Shown here: positions 6,705-14,388 of the stretch, piece after piece | How positions within the stretch are numbered: the first letter of the stretch is position 1 | Layout: every line of letters begins with the position of its first letter | DNA from: JBFKUL01 sp041635755 | GTDB lineage: Bacteria > Pseudomonadota > Gammaproteobacteria > Burkholderiales > SG8-39 | Assembly: GCA_041635755.1 (NCBI GenBank) | Contig: JBFKUL010000048.1 | Coordinates: 1-15,112 of the forward strand | Reading direction: 5' to 3' | DNA length: 15,112 nt | Position numbers and translations under genes: made by a program | Notes under the pieces: model-generated | What the model was told of the DNA's origin: nothing | Databases searched by the model: none | The model's input: the letters and a program-made list of their open reading frames with translations, nothing else

Positions 6705-7265
6705 TCAGCGGTCGAATCGCGCGTAAAGAATGGGCGCGGCGGCGAGGAGGATGAGAAGCACCGCCGCAATGGCTGGTGATTTCCCGACCAGCACCGCAAA
6801 CGGCAGGATGACGAACAGCGTCGCCAGCAGCCACGGCACGCGCGGCGCCCGGCCGAGGTCCGCGCCGAGCTTGCGTTTCAGCCAGCGTCCGAACTTGCCC
6901 GGCGGCGGTCCCGCGCGCCGGCCGAGCGAGCGCATCAGCGCGCGCTCTTCGAGCCACGAGAAGAACAGCATGGTCAGCACGAACAGGCTGCCGATCAGCA
7001 TCACCGGCGTGACTAGCAAGCCGAGCAGCGTGGGAAGCGCTCGCGTTCCTACGAGCAGCATCATCGGCGTCACCCCGCACGCAATCGCCGTGATCACAAT
7101 CAGCACGCACACCGGAATCAGACGCGGCAAGCGCGCGCCCACGTAGTCGTGCAATCCGTCCACGTCGCGATAGCGGCGCGCGAGCTCCACGCCTTCCTCG
7201 AGCGGCCCAAGAAACTGCTGCCCGAGCCGCTGCGGCAGAGAGAACTGTGATTCGGTGGTGGCCAT
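6705..7265 (-). CDS. Unknown four-helix inner-membrane protein
   Basis: The 186-residue product is not recognised as a known family. Residues 1-48 are soluble and charged (helical, with RYRDVDGLHDYVGARLPRL). Two adjacent hydrophobic stretches follow (about 49-72 and 78-103), then a basic cytoplasmic loop (105-140, with GRRAGPPPGKFGRWLKRKLG) and two more hydrophobic stretches (about 143-160 and 164-181), ending in YARFDR. By the positive-inside rule the basic loop and both ends are cytoplasmic. The start at 7265 has GGAAGG 9 nt upstream; the ATG at 7274 would leave no spacing, and that at 7304 lies farther upstream. It lies 138 nt downstream of the DM13 gene and is followed by a 253-nt gap, so it may be a separate transcript. 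No catalytic motif is visible. Confidence 0.75.
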   Translation of the reverse strand: MATTESQFSLPQRLGQQFLGPLEEGVELARRYRDVDGLHDYVGARLPRLIPVCVLIVITAIACGVTPMMLLVGTRALPTLLGLLVTPVMLIGSLFVLTMLFFSWLEERALMRSLGRRAGPPPGKFGRWLKRKLGADLGRAPRVPWLLATLFVILPFAVLVGKSPAIAAVLLILLAAAPILYARFDR

Positions 7266-7293
7266 GGCCCGCATCCTTCCGGTCAGGAAATGC

Positions 7294-7311
7294 AGCCCCA
7301 GCATAGGGGCT
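7294..7311 (-). other. Short hairpin in the leader of the membrane-protein gene
   Basis: AGCCCC and GGGGCT pair around a 6-nt loop, 14 nt upstream of the Shine-Dalgarno GGAAGG (7280-7275). The loop reads TATGCT on the minus strand and could alternatively be a -10 box, though no good -35 is seen at 16-18 nt. The 7266-7403 gap otherwise holds nothing recognisable. Confidence 0.3.
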
Positions 7312-7403
7312 TCCGGCCGAAAAAGCGGTGAAGAATTACGCGCTTAGGAGCAGATCGGGCTCGACTCCGGGCAATCGGTCGACCCGGCCCCCAAGCGCCG
7401 CGG

Positions 7404-7889
7404 CTAGCGGAACTTCAATGCCGCAGGCGAGATCAGCACGCCGAAATGCTCGCACCAGATCACGACGTTCGCGTACTGCTCGAGCTTCACGCCCGGCGGC
7501 ACGTCGTAGTTCTGGCTGCCCTTGAAGGCGCGCAGCCGGCCGAGATCGACGTACATGGTCTTCGCCACCTCGGTCGAGGGCGTGACCTCGCGCTCGGGCA
7601 CGAGATAGACGTGGAATTTGGGCCCCGGGCCGACCTCGAAGTCGGCCTCGAGGTGCACCAGATCGCGGTACACCGTCACGCCGCCCTTGCCGTGGTGGAT
7701 CGGATCCGACGGGTTGGCGTGGATGAAGCGGCCATTCGCGACGACCGTCTTCGTGGCGCGATCCGCGACCTTGTCGCTGGCGACGATGTCGGAAAGGAAG
7801 ATGTAGGGGTAGACGAAGATGCCTCCTGCGAAGCCGGCGACCGCACCGATCAAACCGCCGACGACGAAAATGCCGATCGATCGCAGCAT
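7404..7889 (-). CDS. Membrane-anchored DM13-domain protein
   Basis: The 161-residue product starts with an N-terminal helix (about 5-31, rich in Gly/Val/Phe) that anchors it or acts as an uncleaved signal. The mature part should face the periplasm. Residues about 50-158 match the DM13 domain: a start near NGRFIHANPSDPIHHGKGG, the strand VYRDLVHLEADFEVGPGPKFHVYLVPE, the segment LRAFKGSQNYDVPPGV, and the ending YANVVIWCEHFGVLISPAAL with the single conserved cysteine C146. DM13 has been proposed to be a redox or electron-transfer domain; biochemical proof is limited. The start at 7889 has GAGGGG 6 nt upstream. The gene lies 17 nt behind rmuC and is probably cotranscribed with it. A longer upstream in-frame reading is an rmuC shadow. 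Confidence 0.87.
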   Translation of the reverse strand: MLRSIGIFVVGGLIGAVAGFAGGIFVYPYIFLSDIVASDKVADRATKTVVANGRFIHANPSDPIHHGKGGVTVYRDLVHLEADFEVGPGPKFHVYLVPEREVTPSTEVAKTMYVDLGRLRAFKGSQNYDVPPGVKLEQYANVVIWCEHFGVLISPAALKFR

Positions 7890-7906
7890 ACGGATCCCCT
7901 CGTTGG

Positions 7907-9211
7907 TTAGGTTTCGCGCTCGGGCAGCGCGGGTGCATCGCTGCCGGGCAGCGTCTCGACATCTTTGAGCTTGCGCTCGATCTGGCGCGTGCGCACCTCG
8001 GCCTGGTCGATCGAATTGGCGACCGTCTGCAGCTGCGCCTTGGTGCGCGCGAGCACGTCGCCGAAGCGGCCGAACTCGCTTTTCACCGAGCCGAGGATCT
8101 TCCACACCTCGCTCGAGCGCTTCTCGATGGCGAGGGTCTTGAACCCCATCTGCAGGCTGTTGAGCAGCGCCGAGAGCGTGGTCGGGCCGCACACCGTGAC
8201 GCGAAACTCGCGCTGCAGCGTCTCGAACAGGCCGGGCCGGCGCAGCACCTCGGCGTACAGGCCCTCGAAAGGCAGATAGAGCAGCCCGAATTCGGTGGTC
8301 GCGGGCGGCTCGAGGTACTTCTCGTTGATGGCCTTCGCTTCGAGCCGGATGCGCGCCTCGAGCGCCTTCGCCGCCGCCTCGACCGCGACCGGGTCGGCCG
8401 CCTCCTGCGCCTCCTGCAACCGCTGGTAGTCCTCGGTGGGGAACTTGGCATCGAGCGGCAGCCACACCATGCCGTCATCGCCGCCGCGCCCGGGCAGCTT
8501 GACCGCGAACTCGACGCGCTCCCTGGAGCCGGGACGCGTGGCGACGTTGGTGTCGTACTGATCGGGCGTGAGCATCTGCTCGAGCAGCGCCGAGAGTTGC
8601 ACTTCGCCGAGCACGCCGCGCTGCTTGACGTTCGAGAGCACCTTTTTCAGGTCGCCGACGCCCGCGGCGAGCGACTGCATCTCGCCCAGGCCCTTGTGCA
8701 CCAGCTCGAGGCGCTCGGACACCTGCTTGAACGATTCCGACAATCGCTGCTCGAGCGTGGCGTGCAGCTTCTCGTCGACCGTCTGGCGCATCTTCTCGAG
8801 CTTCTCGGAATTGTCCTTCTGCAGCGCCTCGAGCCGCTGCTCGAGGATTTCGCGCGTCTCGCGCGCGGCGAGGCGCTGCTGCTCCTGCGTGCGCGCGAGG
8901 CCCTCCTCGAGCGTCTTCCTGAAGTTCTCGAGCTTTGCCTCGTTGGTCGCCGTAAGCTTGGCGAGACTTTGCGAGAAGCCGTCGATCTGGTTGTTCTGCA
9001 CCGCCGCGATGGTGCCCATCTGCGTCGAGATGTTCTGGCTGAACGCCGAGAGGCCGTTCGCCAGCTCCTCGCGCGCAGCGCGTGCGGCCGCATCGGCCTC
9101 GGTACGCAGCCCCTTCTCGCGGCCGAGCAGCGCCACCAGCAGCACGACGATCAGCACCAGCGTGATTGCCGCGGCGGCAAGCGTGAGCGCGATGAGAATC
9201 TGATCGCTCAC
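7907..9211 (-). CDS. rmuC: RmuC-family protein (putative nuclease-fold, limits DNA rearrangement)
   Basis: The 434-residue protein is near the family length (E. coli about 475). An N-terminal TM helix (about 5-30) is followed by a long coiled coil (about 31-185, rich in Glu, Leu, Gln and Arg heptads). The conserved RmuC domain comes next: GVLGEVQLSALLEQML (199-214), LPLDAKFPTEDY (251-262), LYLPFEGLYAEVL (311-323) and TLSALLNSLQMGF (345-357). In E. coli RmuC affects inversion at short inverted repeats, and the domain is related to restriction-type nucleases. The start codon is GTG (9211-9209), which overlaps the TGA of the preceding globin remnant, with no strong Shine-Dalgarno. Translation is therefore probably coupled to that remnant. 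The DM13 gene follows after 17 nt. Confidence 0.95.
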   Translation of the reverse strand: MSDQILIALTLAAAAITLVLIVVLLVALLGREKGLRTEADAAARAAREELANGLSAFSQNISTQMGTIAAVQNNQIDGFSQSLAKLTATNEAKLENFRKTLEEGLARTQEQQRLAARETREILEQRLEALQKDNSEKLEKMRQTVDEKLHATLEQRLSESFKQVSERLELVHKGLGEMQSLAAGVGDLKKVLSNVKQRGVLGEVQLSALLEQMLTPDQYDTNVATRPGSRERVEFAVKLPGRGGDDGMVWLPLDAKFPTEDYQRLQEAQEAADPVAVEAAAKALEARIRLEAKAINEKYLEPPATTEFGLLYLPFEGLYAEVLRRPGLFETLQREFRVTVCGPTTLSALLNSLQMGFKTLAIEKRSSEVWKILGSVKSEFGRFGDVLARTKAQLQTVANSIDQAEVRTRQIERKLKDVETLPGSDAPALPERET

Positions 9212-9372
9212 GGTTGGTCCCGAGGTTCGCCTGGCTGGTCGCGCGAGCCGGAAAGCGCCTCCGGATGGAGCCTGCGCGCGCAGTCGAACTCCGGCTGCGA
9301 ATCGATGAGCGCGTGGAAGCGCTCGATCAGTCGGAACGGCACCTGCTCGCCTCCCAGCAATTCGTACGGCAT
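9208..9372 (-). pseudogene. Remnant of a group II truncated haemoglobin gene
   Basis: This 54-codon reading frame encodes MPYELLGGEQVPFRLIER, then FHALIDSQPEF and ARRLHPEALSGSRDQ. This is the typical opening of group II truncated globins, where PYELLGGE, RFY-LMD--PE and LHP--L-GSRDK lead into helix E/F. After GSRDQ the match stops: a short PGEPRDQP tail and a TGA follow, and the usual haem-pocket and C-terminal 80 or so residues (including the expected proximal histidine) are missing in all frames. The stop overlaps the GTG start of rmuC by 4 nt (GTGA). An in-frame GTG at 9384 is an alternative start. The permease gene ends just upstream, at 9389. It cannot bind haem as a globin. A deletion that joined the globin 5-prime end to rmuC is the simplest explanation; today it may serve only as a coupling leader. 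Confidence 0.72.
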
Positions 9373-9388
9373 CGCCTGCCGCACGAGC

Positions 9389-11908
9389 TTACACCGAATC
9401 CCTGAGCGTCAGCGCGGGCGAGGCGCGCAGCACCTTGCGCGCCGAGAGCCAGGCATTTAGCGACAACAGCGCGAGACCAGCGAGCGGCCCGGCGACGAGC
9501 AGCAGGGTGCTCGGCGGCAGGTCCAGCTCGAACACGCGCCGCGCCAGCAGCTGCCCGATCAGCGCCGCGCCCGCGGTCGCGAGCACGCCCGAGAGCACCC
9601 CCATGGAGAGAAACTCGATGCGCTGGCTGTCCTTGACCTGCGCGCGCGAGGCGCCGTAGACGCGCATCACCGCCGCCTCGCGCCGGCGCTCGTCCTCGGT
9701 CGCCACCAGCGCCGAGTACAGCACCAGCAGTCCCGCGCCAAGCGCGAACAGGAACACGAACTGCACCGCGGTGATCACCTGGTCGATCACGGCCTGCGCC
9801 TGGCGCACCGCGGCGCCGATGTCGACCACCGTCAGGTTGGGAAAACGCCGCGTGAGTTCGTTCATGGCCTCCTCCCTGCCCGACTCAAGGTGAAAGGCGG
9901 TGATGAAGCTCACCGGAAATCCTTCCAGCAGCATCGGCGGCGCGATGACGAAGAAATTCACCTTCATCGAGTCCCAGCGCAGGCTGCGCAGCGAGCTCAG
10001 ACGCGCACGGAACGGCTCGCCGCCGACGGTGAAGGTGAGCTCGTCGCCGAGCTTCCAGCCCAGGCGCTGGGCGATGCCCTCCTCGGCGGAGAGCTCGCGC
10101 GGGTTCTTCGCGGCGTCGAACCAGCGCCCGGCGACGACCTGGTTATGGCCGGGCAGCTCCTCCGAGTAGCTCAGGTTGAACTCGCGCTCGACCATGCGCT
10201 TGGCACGCTCCTCGCTGTAGTCCGCCTCGCTCACCGGCCGGCCATTCACCGCGGTGAGCCGGCCGCGCACCATCGGGTAGAGATCGGGCACCGCGACGCG
10301 GCGTTCGGCCAGGAACTGCTTCACCGGCTCGAGCTGGTCGCGCTGGATGCCGATGATGAAGCGATTGGGCGCATCCGGCGGCGCAGCGCGGCGCCATGCA
10401 TCGACCAGATCGTTGCGGGTGAAGCTGAGCAGCAGCACCGCGGTCAGGCCGAGCGCCAGGCTCGCGACCTGGATCGCGTTGCCGCGCGCATGGCGCTTGA
10501 GGTTCGACAGTCCGTAGCGCAGCGCCACCGAGCGCGCCCCGAGCAGGCGCGCCACCGGGCCGCTCGAGAGCAGCCGCAGCGCGACCCACGACACCGCCAC
10601 AAACACCAGCACCGCGATGCCGAAGCCGCCGACCACGAGCGCGCCGAGGCGCACGTTGCCCGCCTGCCACATGAGCAATCCGGCGAGCGCGGCGAGCCCG
10701 ACGGCATAGACCGCCACGGTTCCCGTTTTTGCGTTGCCCGATTCGCGCCGGATGACGCGCACCGCGGGCACGTTCTTGAGCTGTACCAGCGGCGGCAGCG
10801 CGAAGCCGAGCAGCAGCACCAGTCCGACGAGAAAGCCCTGCAGCGCCGGCATCGGACCCGGCGCCGGGAGCTTGGCGCGCATCAGGTCCGAGAGCGCACC
10901 GGAGATTGCGCTCTGCGCCGCGAAGCCAAGCGCCACGCCCACCGCGCAGGCGGCGAGCCCGAGCAGCAGGAATTCGCCGCCGTAGAGCGCGAGTAGCCGC
11001 CGCTGCGTCGCGCCGAGGCAGCGCATCACCGCGCAACCGTCCAGGTGGCGCTCGACGAAGCGGCGCGTGCCGAGCGCGATCGCGACGCCCGCGAGAATCG
11101 CGGCGAGCAGCGCCGTCAGGCCGAGAAAGCGCTGCGCGCGGTCGATCGATTCACGAACCTCGGGCCGGCCGTTCTCGAGGTCGTCCAGCCGCTGGCCGCG
11201 CTCGAGCCGCGGCGTCGCCCATTTTTCGAGGCCCTCGAGCGCCTCTCGATCGCCCGCGGCGTACAGGTAATACGAGACGCGGCTGCCGGTCTGCACCAGG
11301 GCGGTCGCGGCGACGTCCTCGAGATTCATCATCAGGCGCGGGGAAAGGTTGAAGAAATTCGCGCCGCGCTCGGGCTCGAGCGTAAGCACCGCCGCTACGG
11401 TGAACTCCGAGGCGCCCAACCGGATGCGCGTGCCGACCGGCGCATCGAGCGCGCTCACGATGCGCTCCTCGATCCAGACGGTGCCGCGCGCCGGGCCGGC
11501 TTCGGCGGGCGCATCGGGCGCGTTCGGCGCCGGCGCGATTCTCAGCTTGCCGCGCAGCGGATAGTTCCCGCTCACCGCCTTGACGCCGGCGAGCTGGCTG
11601 CGGCTCGCCTCGCCCGAGCCCGTCTGCGCCATGCTGATGAAATTGAGCGCTTCGGCTCTCGCCAAACCGCGCCGCGCAATCTCCTGCGAGATTTCGGGCT
11701 TGAAGCGATGATCGGACACCAATACCAGGTCCGCGCCGAGCAGCTGGTGCGCGTCGCGCACCAGCGCGCGCCCGACCCGGTCAGCGAAGAACGACACGCT
11801 GGTGACACTCGCCACCGCGATCACCAGCGCGAGTGCCAGCACACGCACCTCTCCGGCACGCCAATCGCGCATCAACATGCGCAACGACTGGGCGAGGGGC
11901 GCTTTCAT
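9389..11908 (-). CDS. FtsX-like ABC transporter permease (YbbP type)
   Basis: The 839-residue inner-membrane protein has about ten hydrophobic segments: near 22-41, 262-280, 310-332, 355-378, 399-415, 421-447, 477-496, 714-735, 767-790 and 800-822. Two large extracytoplasmic regions lie between the first and second segments (about 45-255) and between 500 and 710. That layout, with duplicated FtsX/MacB-like cores (RCLGATQRRLLALYGGEFLLLG and RVYGASRAQVKDSQRIEFLSMG repeat the same motif), marks the large two-unit permeases such as E. coli YbbP. The start overlaps the ATPase stop by 4 nt (ATGA), so the two subunits are coupled. Proteins of this group act in envelope lipid or lipoprotein processes rather than classical import. 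The proximity of a lipolytic esterase fits, but the substrate is unknown. Confidence 0.93.
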   Translation of the reverse strand: MKAPLAQSLRMLMRDWRAGEVRVLALALVIAVASVTSVSFFADRVGRALVRDAHQLLGADLVLVSDHRFKPEISQEIARRGLARAEALNFISMAQTGSGEASRSQLAGVKAVSGNYPLRGKLRIAPAPNAPDAPAEAGPARGTVWIEERIVSALDAPVGTRIRLGASEFTVAAVLTLEPERGANFFNLSPRLMMNLEDVAATALVQTGSRVSYYLYAAGDREALEGLEKWATPRLERGQRLDDLENGRPEVRESIDRAQRFLGLTALLAAILAGVAIALGTRRFVERHLDGCAVMRCLGATQRRLLALYGGEFLLLGLAACAVGVALGFAAQSAISGALSDLMRAKLPAPGPMPALQGFLVGLVLLLGFALPPLVQLKNVPAVRVIRRESGNAKTGTVAVYAVGLAALAGLLMWQAGNVRLGALVVGGFGIAVLVFVAVSWVALRLLSSGPVARLLGARSVALRYGLSNLKRHARGNAIQVASLALGLTAVLLLSFTRNDLVDAWRRAAPPDAPNRFIIGIQRDQLEPVKQFLAERRVAVPDLYPMVRGRLTAVNGRPVSEADYSEERAKRMVEREFNLSYSEELPGHNQVVAGRWFDAAKNPRELSAEEGIAQRLGWKLGDELTFTVGGEPFRARLSSLRSLRWDSMKVNFFVIAPPMLLEGFPVSFITAFHLESGREEAMNELTRRFPNLTVVDIGAAVRQAQAVIDQVITAVQFVFLFALGAGLLVLYSALVATEDERRREAAVMRVYGASRAQVKDSQRIEFLSMGVLSGVLATAGAALIGQLLARRVFELDLPPSTLLLVAGPLAGLALLSLNAWLSARKVLRASPALTLRDSV

Positions 11909-12603
11909 TCGCTTACGATGCGCCCCGCCGCAAGGCGCACGACGTGTGGGCAGCGCGTGGCGAGGTGCTCGTCATGGGTCACCATTACAAGAGTGGTGCC
12001 GAACTGCCGGTTGAGTTCGAACATCAGCTCGATTACGCCCTCGCCCGCAGCCGCGTCGAGACTTCCGGTCGGCTCGTCGGCAAGCAGCAGCTTCGGCTGC
12101 ATGACGAACGCGCGCGCCAGCGCGACGCGCTGTTGCTCGCCGCCCGACAGATGCTTCGGATAGTGGTGCAGCCGCTCGCCGAGGCCGGTGCGCACCAGCA
12201 TCTCGCGCGCCGCCTCCTCGGCGTCGCGCCGTGCCGCAAGCTCCAGCGGCAGCATGACGTTCTCGAGCGCCGTCAAAGCGGGCAGCAACTGAAACGACTG
12301 GAACACGAAGCCGACTGCGCTCGCGCGGGCAAGCGCGCGGGCGTCCTCGTCGAGCGCAAAGAGATCTTTGCCGTCGAGCTCGACGGTGCCGCGAGTCGGC
12401 GTATCGAGGCCGGCGAGGATCGCGAGCAGTGTCGATTTTCCGGAGCCCGAGGCCCCGACGATCGCGACCGCCTCGCCGGGGGTGACCTCGAGGTCGATCT
12501 CGCGCAAAATGACGAGGTCGCTGTCACCGCTCTTGACGGTCTTGCCGATGCCGCGTGCTCTGAGAACTGCTCTCGTTTCGACGATCTTGTCGCTAGCGTC
12601 CAT
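11905..12603 (-). CDS. ybbA: ABC transporter ATP-binding protein (YbbA / LolD type)
   Basis: The 232-residue ATPase has all ABC motifs: Walker A GASGSGKST (50-58), Q-loop Q102, signature LSGGEQQ (152-158), Walker B LLLADEP (172-178) and switch histidine H210. Motif spacing and sequences such as FVFQSFQLLPALTALENVMLPLEL place it in the MacB/LolD/YbbA group that energises FtsX-like permeases. It pairs with the following permease through a 4-nt ATGA overlap. The ATG at 12603 is the only plausible start, because no other ATG, GTG or TTG occurs before the conserved domain. AAGGA lies close upstream, with only 2 nt spacing. Its first 56 nt are antisense to the signal-peptide codons of the esterase gene. 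Confidence 0.93.
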   Translation of the reverse strand: MDASDKIVETRAVLRARGIGKTVKSGDSDLVILREIDLEVTPGEAVAIVGASGSGKSTLLAILAGLDTPTRGTVELDGKDLFALDEDARALARASAVGFVFQSFQLLPALTALENVMLPLELAARRDAEEAAREMLVRTGLGERLHHYPKHLSGGEQQRVALARAFVMQPKLLLADEPTGSLDAAAGEGVIELMFELNRQFGTTLVMVTHDEHLATRCPHVVRLAAGRIVSE

Positions 12604-13201
12604 GGTCCTTGCGGGCGCTGCGCAAGCGGCGCCGAAGCTGCTGGTTTACGGGGACAGCCTGTCCTCGGCCTACGGCATCGCCCAGGCACGCGGCTGGGTG
12701 GCGTTGCTTGAAGCGCGCCTCGAGCAGGAACGACTCGATTATAACGTCGTGAACGCGAGCATCTCGGGCGAGACCACGAGCGGCGGCCTCGCGCGCATGG
12801 ACCAGGCGCTCGCGCAGCATCGTCCGGCGGTGGTGCTGATCGCGCTCGGCGGGAACGACGGCTTGCGCGGCCTGCCGGTCGAGGCGATGAGGAAAAATCT
12901 TTCCTCCATGATCACGAAGGCGCAGAAGGCGGGCGCGCGCGTGCTGCTCGCCGGCATGAAGCTGCCGCCGAATTACGGCCCGTCCTACACCACGAGCTTC
13001 GAGGCGGCGTTCGGCGAAGTCGCGCGGCGGCACGGCGCGACGCTGCTGCCGTTCCTGCTCGAGGGCGTGGCGGGCAACGAGGCGCTGTTCCAGGACGACC
13101 GCCTGCATCCGAACGAGGCGGCGCAGCCGATCGTGCTCGACACTGTCTGGGGCGCCCTGCGGCCGCTACTCGCTCAGGCCCGCAAGCGCCCCGGCGCCTG
13201 A
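12548..13201 (+). CDS. tesA: Secreted GDSL-type arylesterase / lysophospholipase (TesA-like)
   Basis: The 217-residue protein is an SGNH/GDSL hydrolase acting on acyl or aryl esters in the periplasm. Residues 1-27 are a clear signal peptide: basic MPRALR, a hydrophobic core, and an AQA cleavage site before APKLLVYGDS. Catalytic blocks are complete: S37 in YGDSLS, G74 in SGETTSGG, N103 in GGNDG, and D184 and H187 in DDRLHP. TesA of E. coli has thioesterase, protease-like and lysophospholipase activities; which applies here is unknown. The start at 12548 is chosen because the next ATG (12602) would destroy the signal peptide. No good Shine-Dalgarno is seen, and an upstream ATG at 12509 is possible. 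The gene is divergent to the ABC ATPase gene, as in other proteobacteria, and overlaps it by 56 nt. It converges on selD across 65 nt. Confidence 0.9.
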   Translation: MPRALRTALVSTILSLASMVLAGAAQAAPKLLVYGDSLSSAYGIAQARGWVALLEARLEQERLDYNVVNASISGETTSGGLARMDQALAQHRPAVVLIALGGNDGLRGLPVEAMRKNLSSMITKAQKAGARVLLAGMKLPPNYGPSYTTSFEAAFGEVARRHGATLLPFLLEGVAGNEALFQDDRLHPNEAAQPIVLDTVWGALRPLLAQARKRPGA

Positions 13202-13266
13202 GGTCAGGCAACGCGGGTCGAAACGCGGGTGCTCGCCGAGGTCCGTGGCAGGAAGCCGAAGACGCG

Positions 13267-14334
13267 CTAGAGGATAGTCACCTTCGCCGGGCCGGCGGCA
13301 AAGCGGCCGATGGTGCGCGCATCCGAGAAGCCGCGGTGCGCGAATTCTGCCAGCACGTTCTTCTCGGCTGCAGGCTCGCAGGCCACCAGCAGGCCGCCGC
13401 TGGTCTGCGGATCGCTCACCAGCTTCTGCACCCACGCCGGCGCGCCCGCGGGCAGCACCACGTCGTGGCCGTAGCCGTTCCAGTTGCGGTCCGACGCGCC
13501 GGTGACCACCCCTTGCTTGAGCCACTCGAGGGCCTCGGGAATCACCGGCAGCGCGTCCAGCCGCACTTCGGCGGCGAGCTTCGAGCCGCGGCAGACCTCG
13601 AGCAGATGTCCCGCGAGTCCAAAGCCGGTCAAGTCGGTAATCGCGTTCACGCCCTTCATCTCGGAGAGCGCCTCGCCAGGGGTGTTGAGCTTGGTGGTCG
13701 TCTCGATCATCTTCGCGTAGCCCGCGTCCGAGAGCTTGCCCTTCTTGAGCGCCGCCGAGAGGATGCCGACGCCAAGTGGCTTGCCGAGCACCAGCAGGTC
13801 GCCGGCGCGCGCGGCGCTGTTCTTCTTCACCTTGTCAGGGTGGACGAGGCCGAGCGCCACCAGGCCGTAGATCGGCTCGAGCGTGTCGATCGAGTGCCCG
13901 CCCGCGATCGGGATGCCGGCCTCGGCGCAGATCGATTCGCCGCCTTCGAGGATCTTCTGGATCACCTTGACCGGCAGCTTCTCGAGCGGCATGCCGACCA
14001 CCGCGAGCGCGAAGATCGGCTTTGCGCCCATGGCATAGATATCGGAGAGCGCGTTGGTCGCTGCGATGCGGCCGAAGTCATAAGGGTCGTCGACGATCGG
14101 CGTGAAGAAATCGGTGGTCGCCACCAGCGCCTGCTCGTCGTTCAGCTTGTAGACCGCCGCGTCATCGCTCGTCTCGGTGCCGACCAGCAGCGCCGCGGGC
14201 AGGCCGCGAATCGGCGTCGTGGCGAGAATCTCGGTGAGCACGGCGGGCGCGATCTTGCAGCCGCAGCCGCCACCGTGGCTGAAATCGGTCAGGCGGATTT
14301 TTTCCAGCACTGGCGCGTCGAGAATCGAGGACAT
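13267..14334 (-). CDS. selD: Selenide, water dikinase (selenophosphate synthetase), cysteine form
   Basis: The 355-residue enzyme makes selenophosphate from selenide and ATP in the cytoplasm. The catalytic signature RLTDFSHGGGCGCK is present, with C24 and K27 at the positions of E. coli C17 and K20, so this is the Cys form and not a selenoprotein. The glycine-rich loop, TTDFFTPIVDDPYDFGRIAATNALSDIYAMG and GGHSI match the family closely, as does the late SDPQTSGGLL. The start at 14334 has AAAGG 7 nt upstream; ATGs at 14373 and 14409 lack this. It is divergent from the 2-selenouridine synthase gene across 54 nt, so its product has an obvious local consumer. No selA, selB or selC is in the window, so use for selenocysteine cannot be judged here. 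Confidence 0.96.
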   Translation of the reverse strand: MSSILDAPVLEKIRLTDFSHGGGCGCKIAPAVLTEILATTPIRGLPAALLVGTETSDDAAVYKLNDEQALVATTDFFTPIVDDPYDFGRIAATNALSDIYAMGAKPIFALAVVGMPLEKLPVKVIQKILEGGESICAEAGIPIAGGHSIDTLEPIYGLVALGLVHPDKVKKNSAARAGDLLVLGKPLGVGILSAALKKGKLSDAGYAKMIETTTKLNTPGEALSEMKGVNAITDLTGFGLAGHLLEVCRGSKLAAEVRLDALPVIPEALEWLKQGVVTGASDRNWNGYGHDVVLPAGAPAWVQKLVSDPQTSGGLLVACEPAAEKNVLAEFAHRGFSDARTIGRFAAGPAKVTIL

Positions 14335-14388
14335 GTCTAAGCCTTTGTCGTGAAGCGTAGAATCAGCATTCATTGTACCGGCATTGCG
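14335..14388. promoter_or_regulatory. Shared divergent control region of selD and selU
   Basis: These 54 nt separate two divergent starts. On the minus strand TACAAT (14377-14372) is a good -10 candidate for selD; on the plus strand TAGAAT (14358-14363) is one for selU, giving a leader of about 19 nt. Neither has a recognisable -35 box at 16-18 nt. The region is AT-richer than its surroundings, which supports promoter function, but the exact elements are guesses. Confidence 0.35.

Noticed and set aside
8700..9100. Frequent CTCGAG hexamers suggesting a DNA repeat
   Set aside because: They come from Leu-Glu and Glu/Arg codons in the RmuC coiled coil and follow its heptad pattern; there is no regular DNA unit.
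9208..9260. A simple frameshift hiding the rest of the globin gene
   Set aside because: I read the other frames after the GSRDQ point and found no globin helix F-H sequence before rmuC begins. A deletion fits better than a single-base error.
13210..13230. AACGCGGGT repeated at a 12-nt period between the convergent tesA and selD genes
   Set aside because: There are only two short copies, with no palindrome or T-run, so neither a terminator nor a binding site can be argued.
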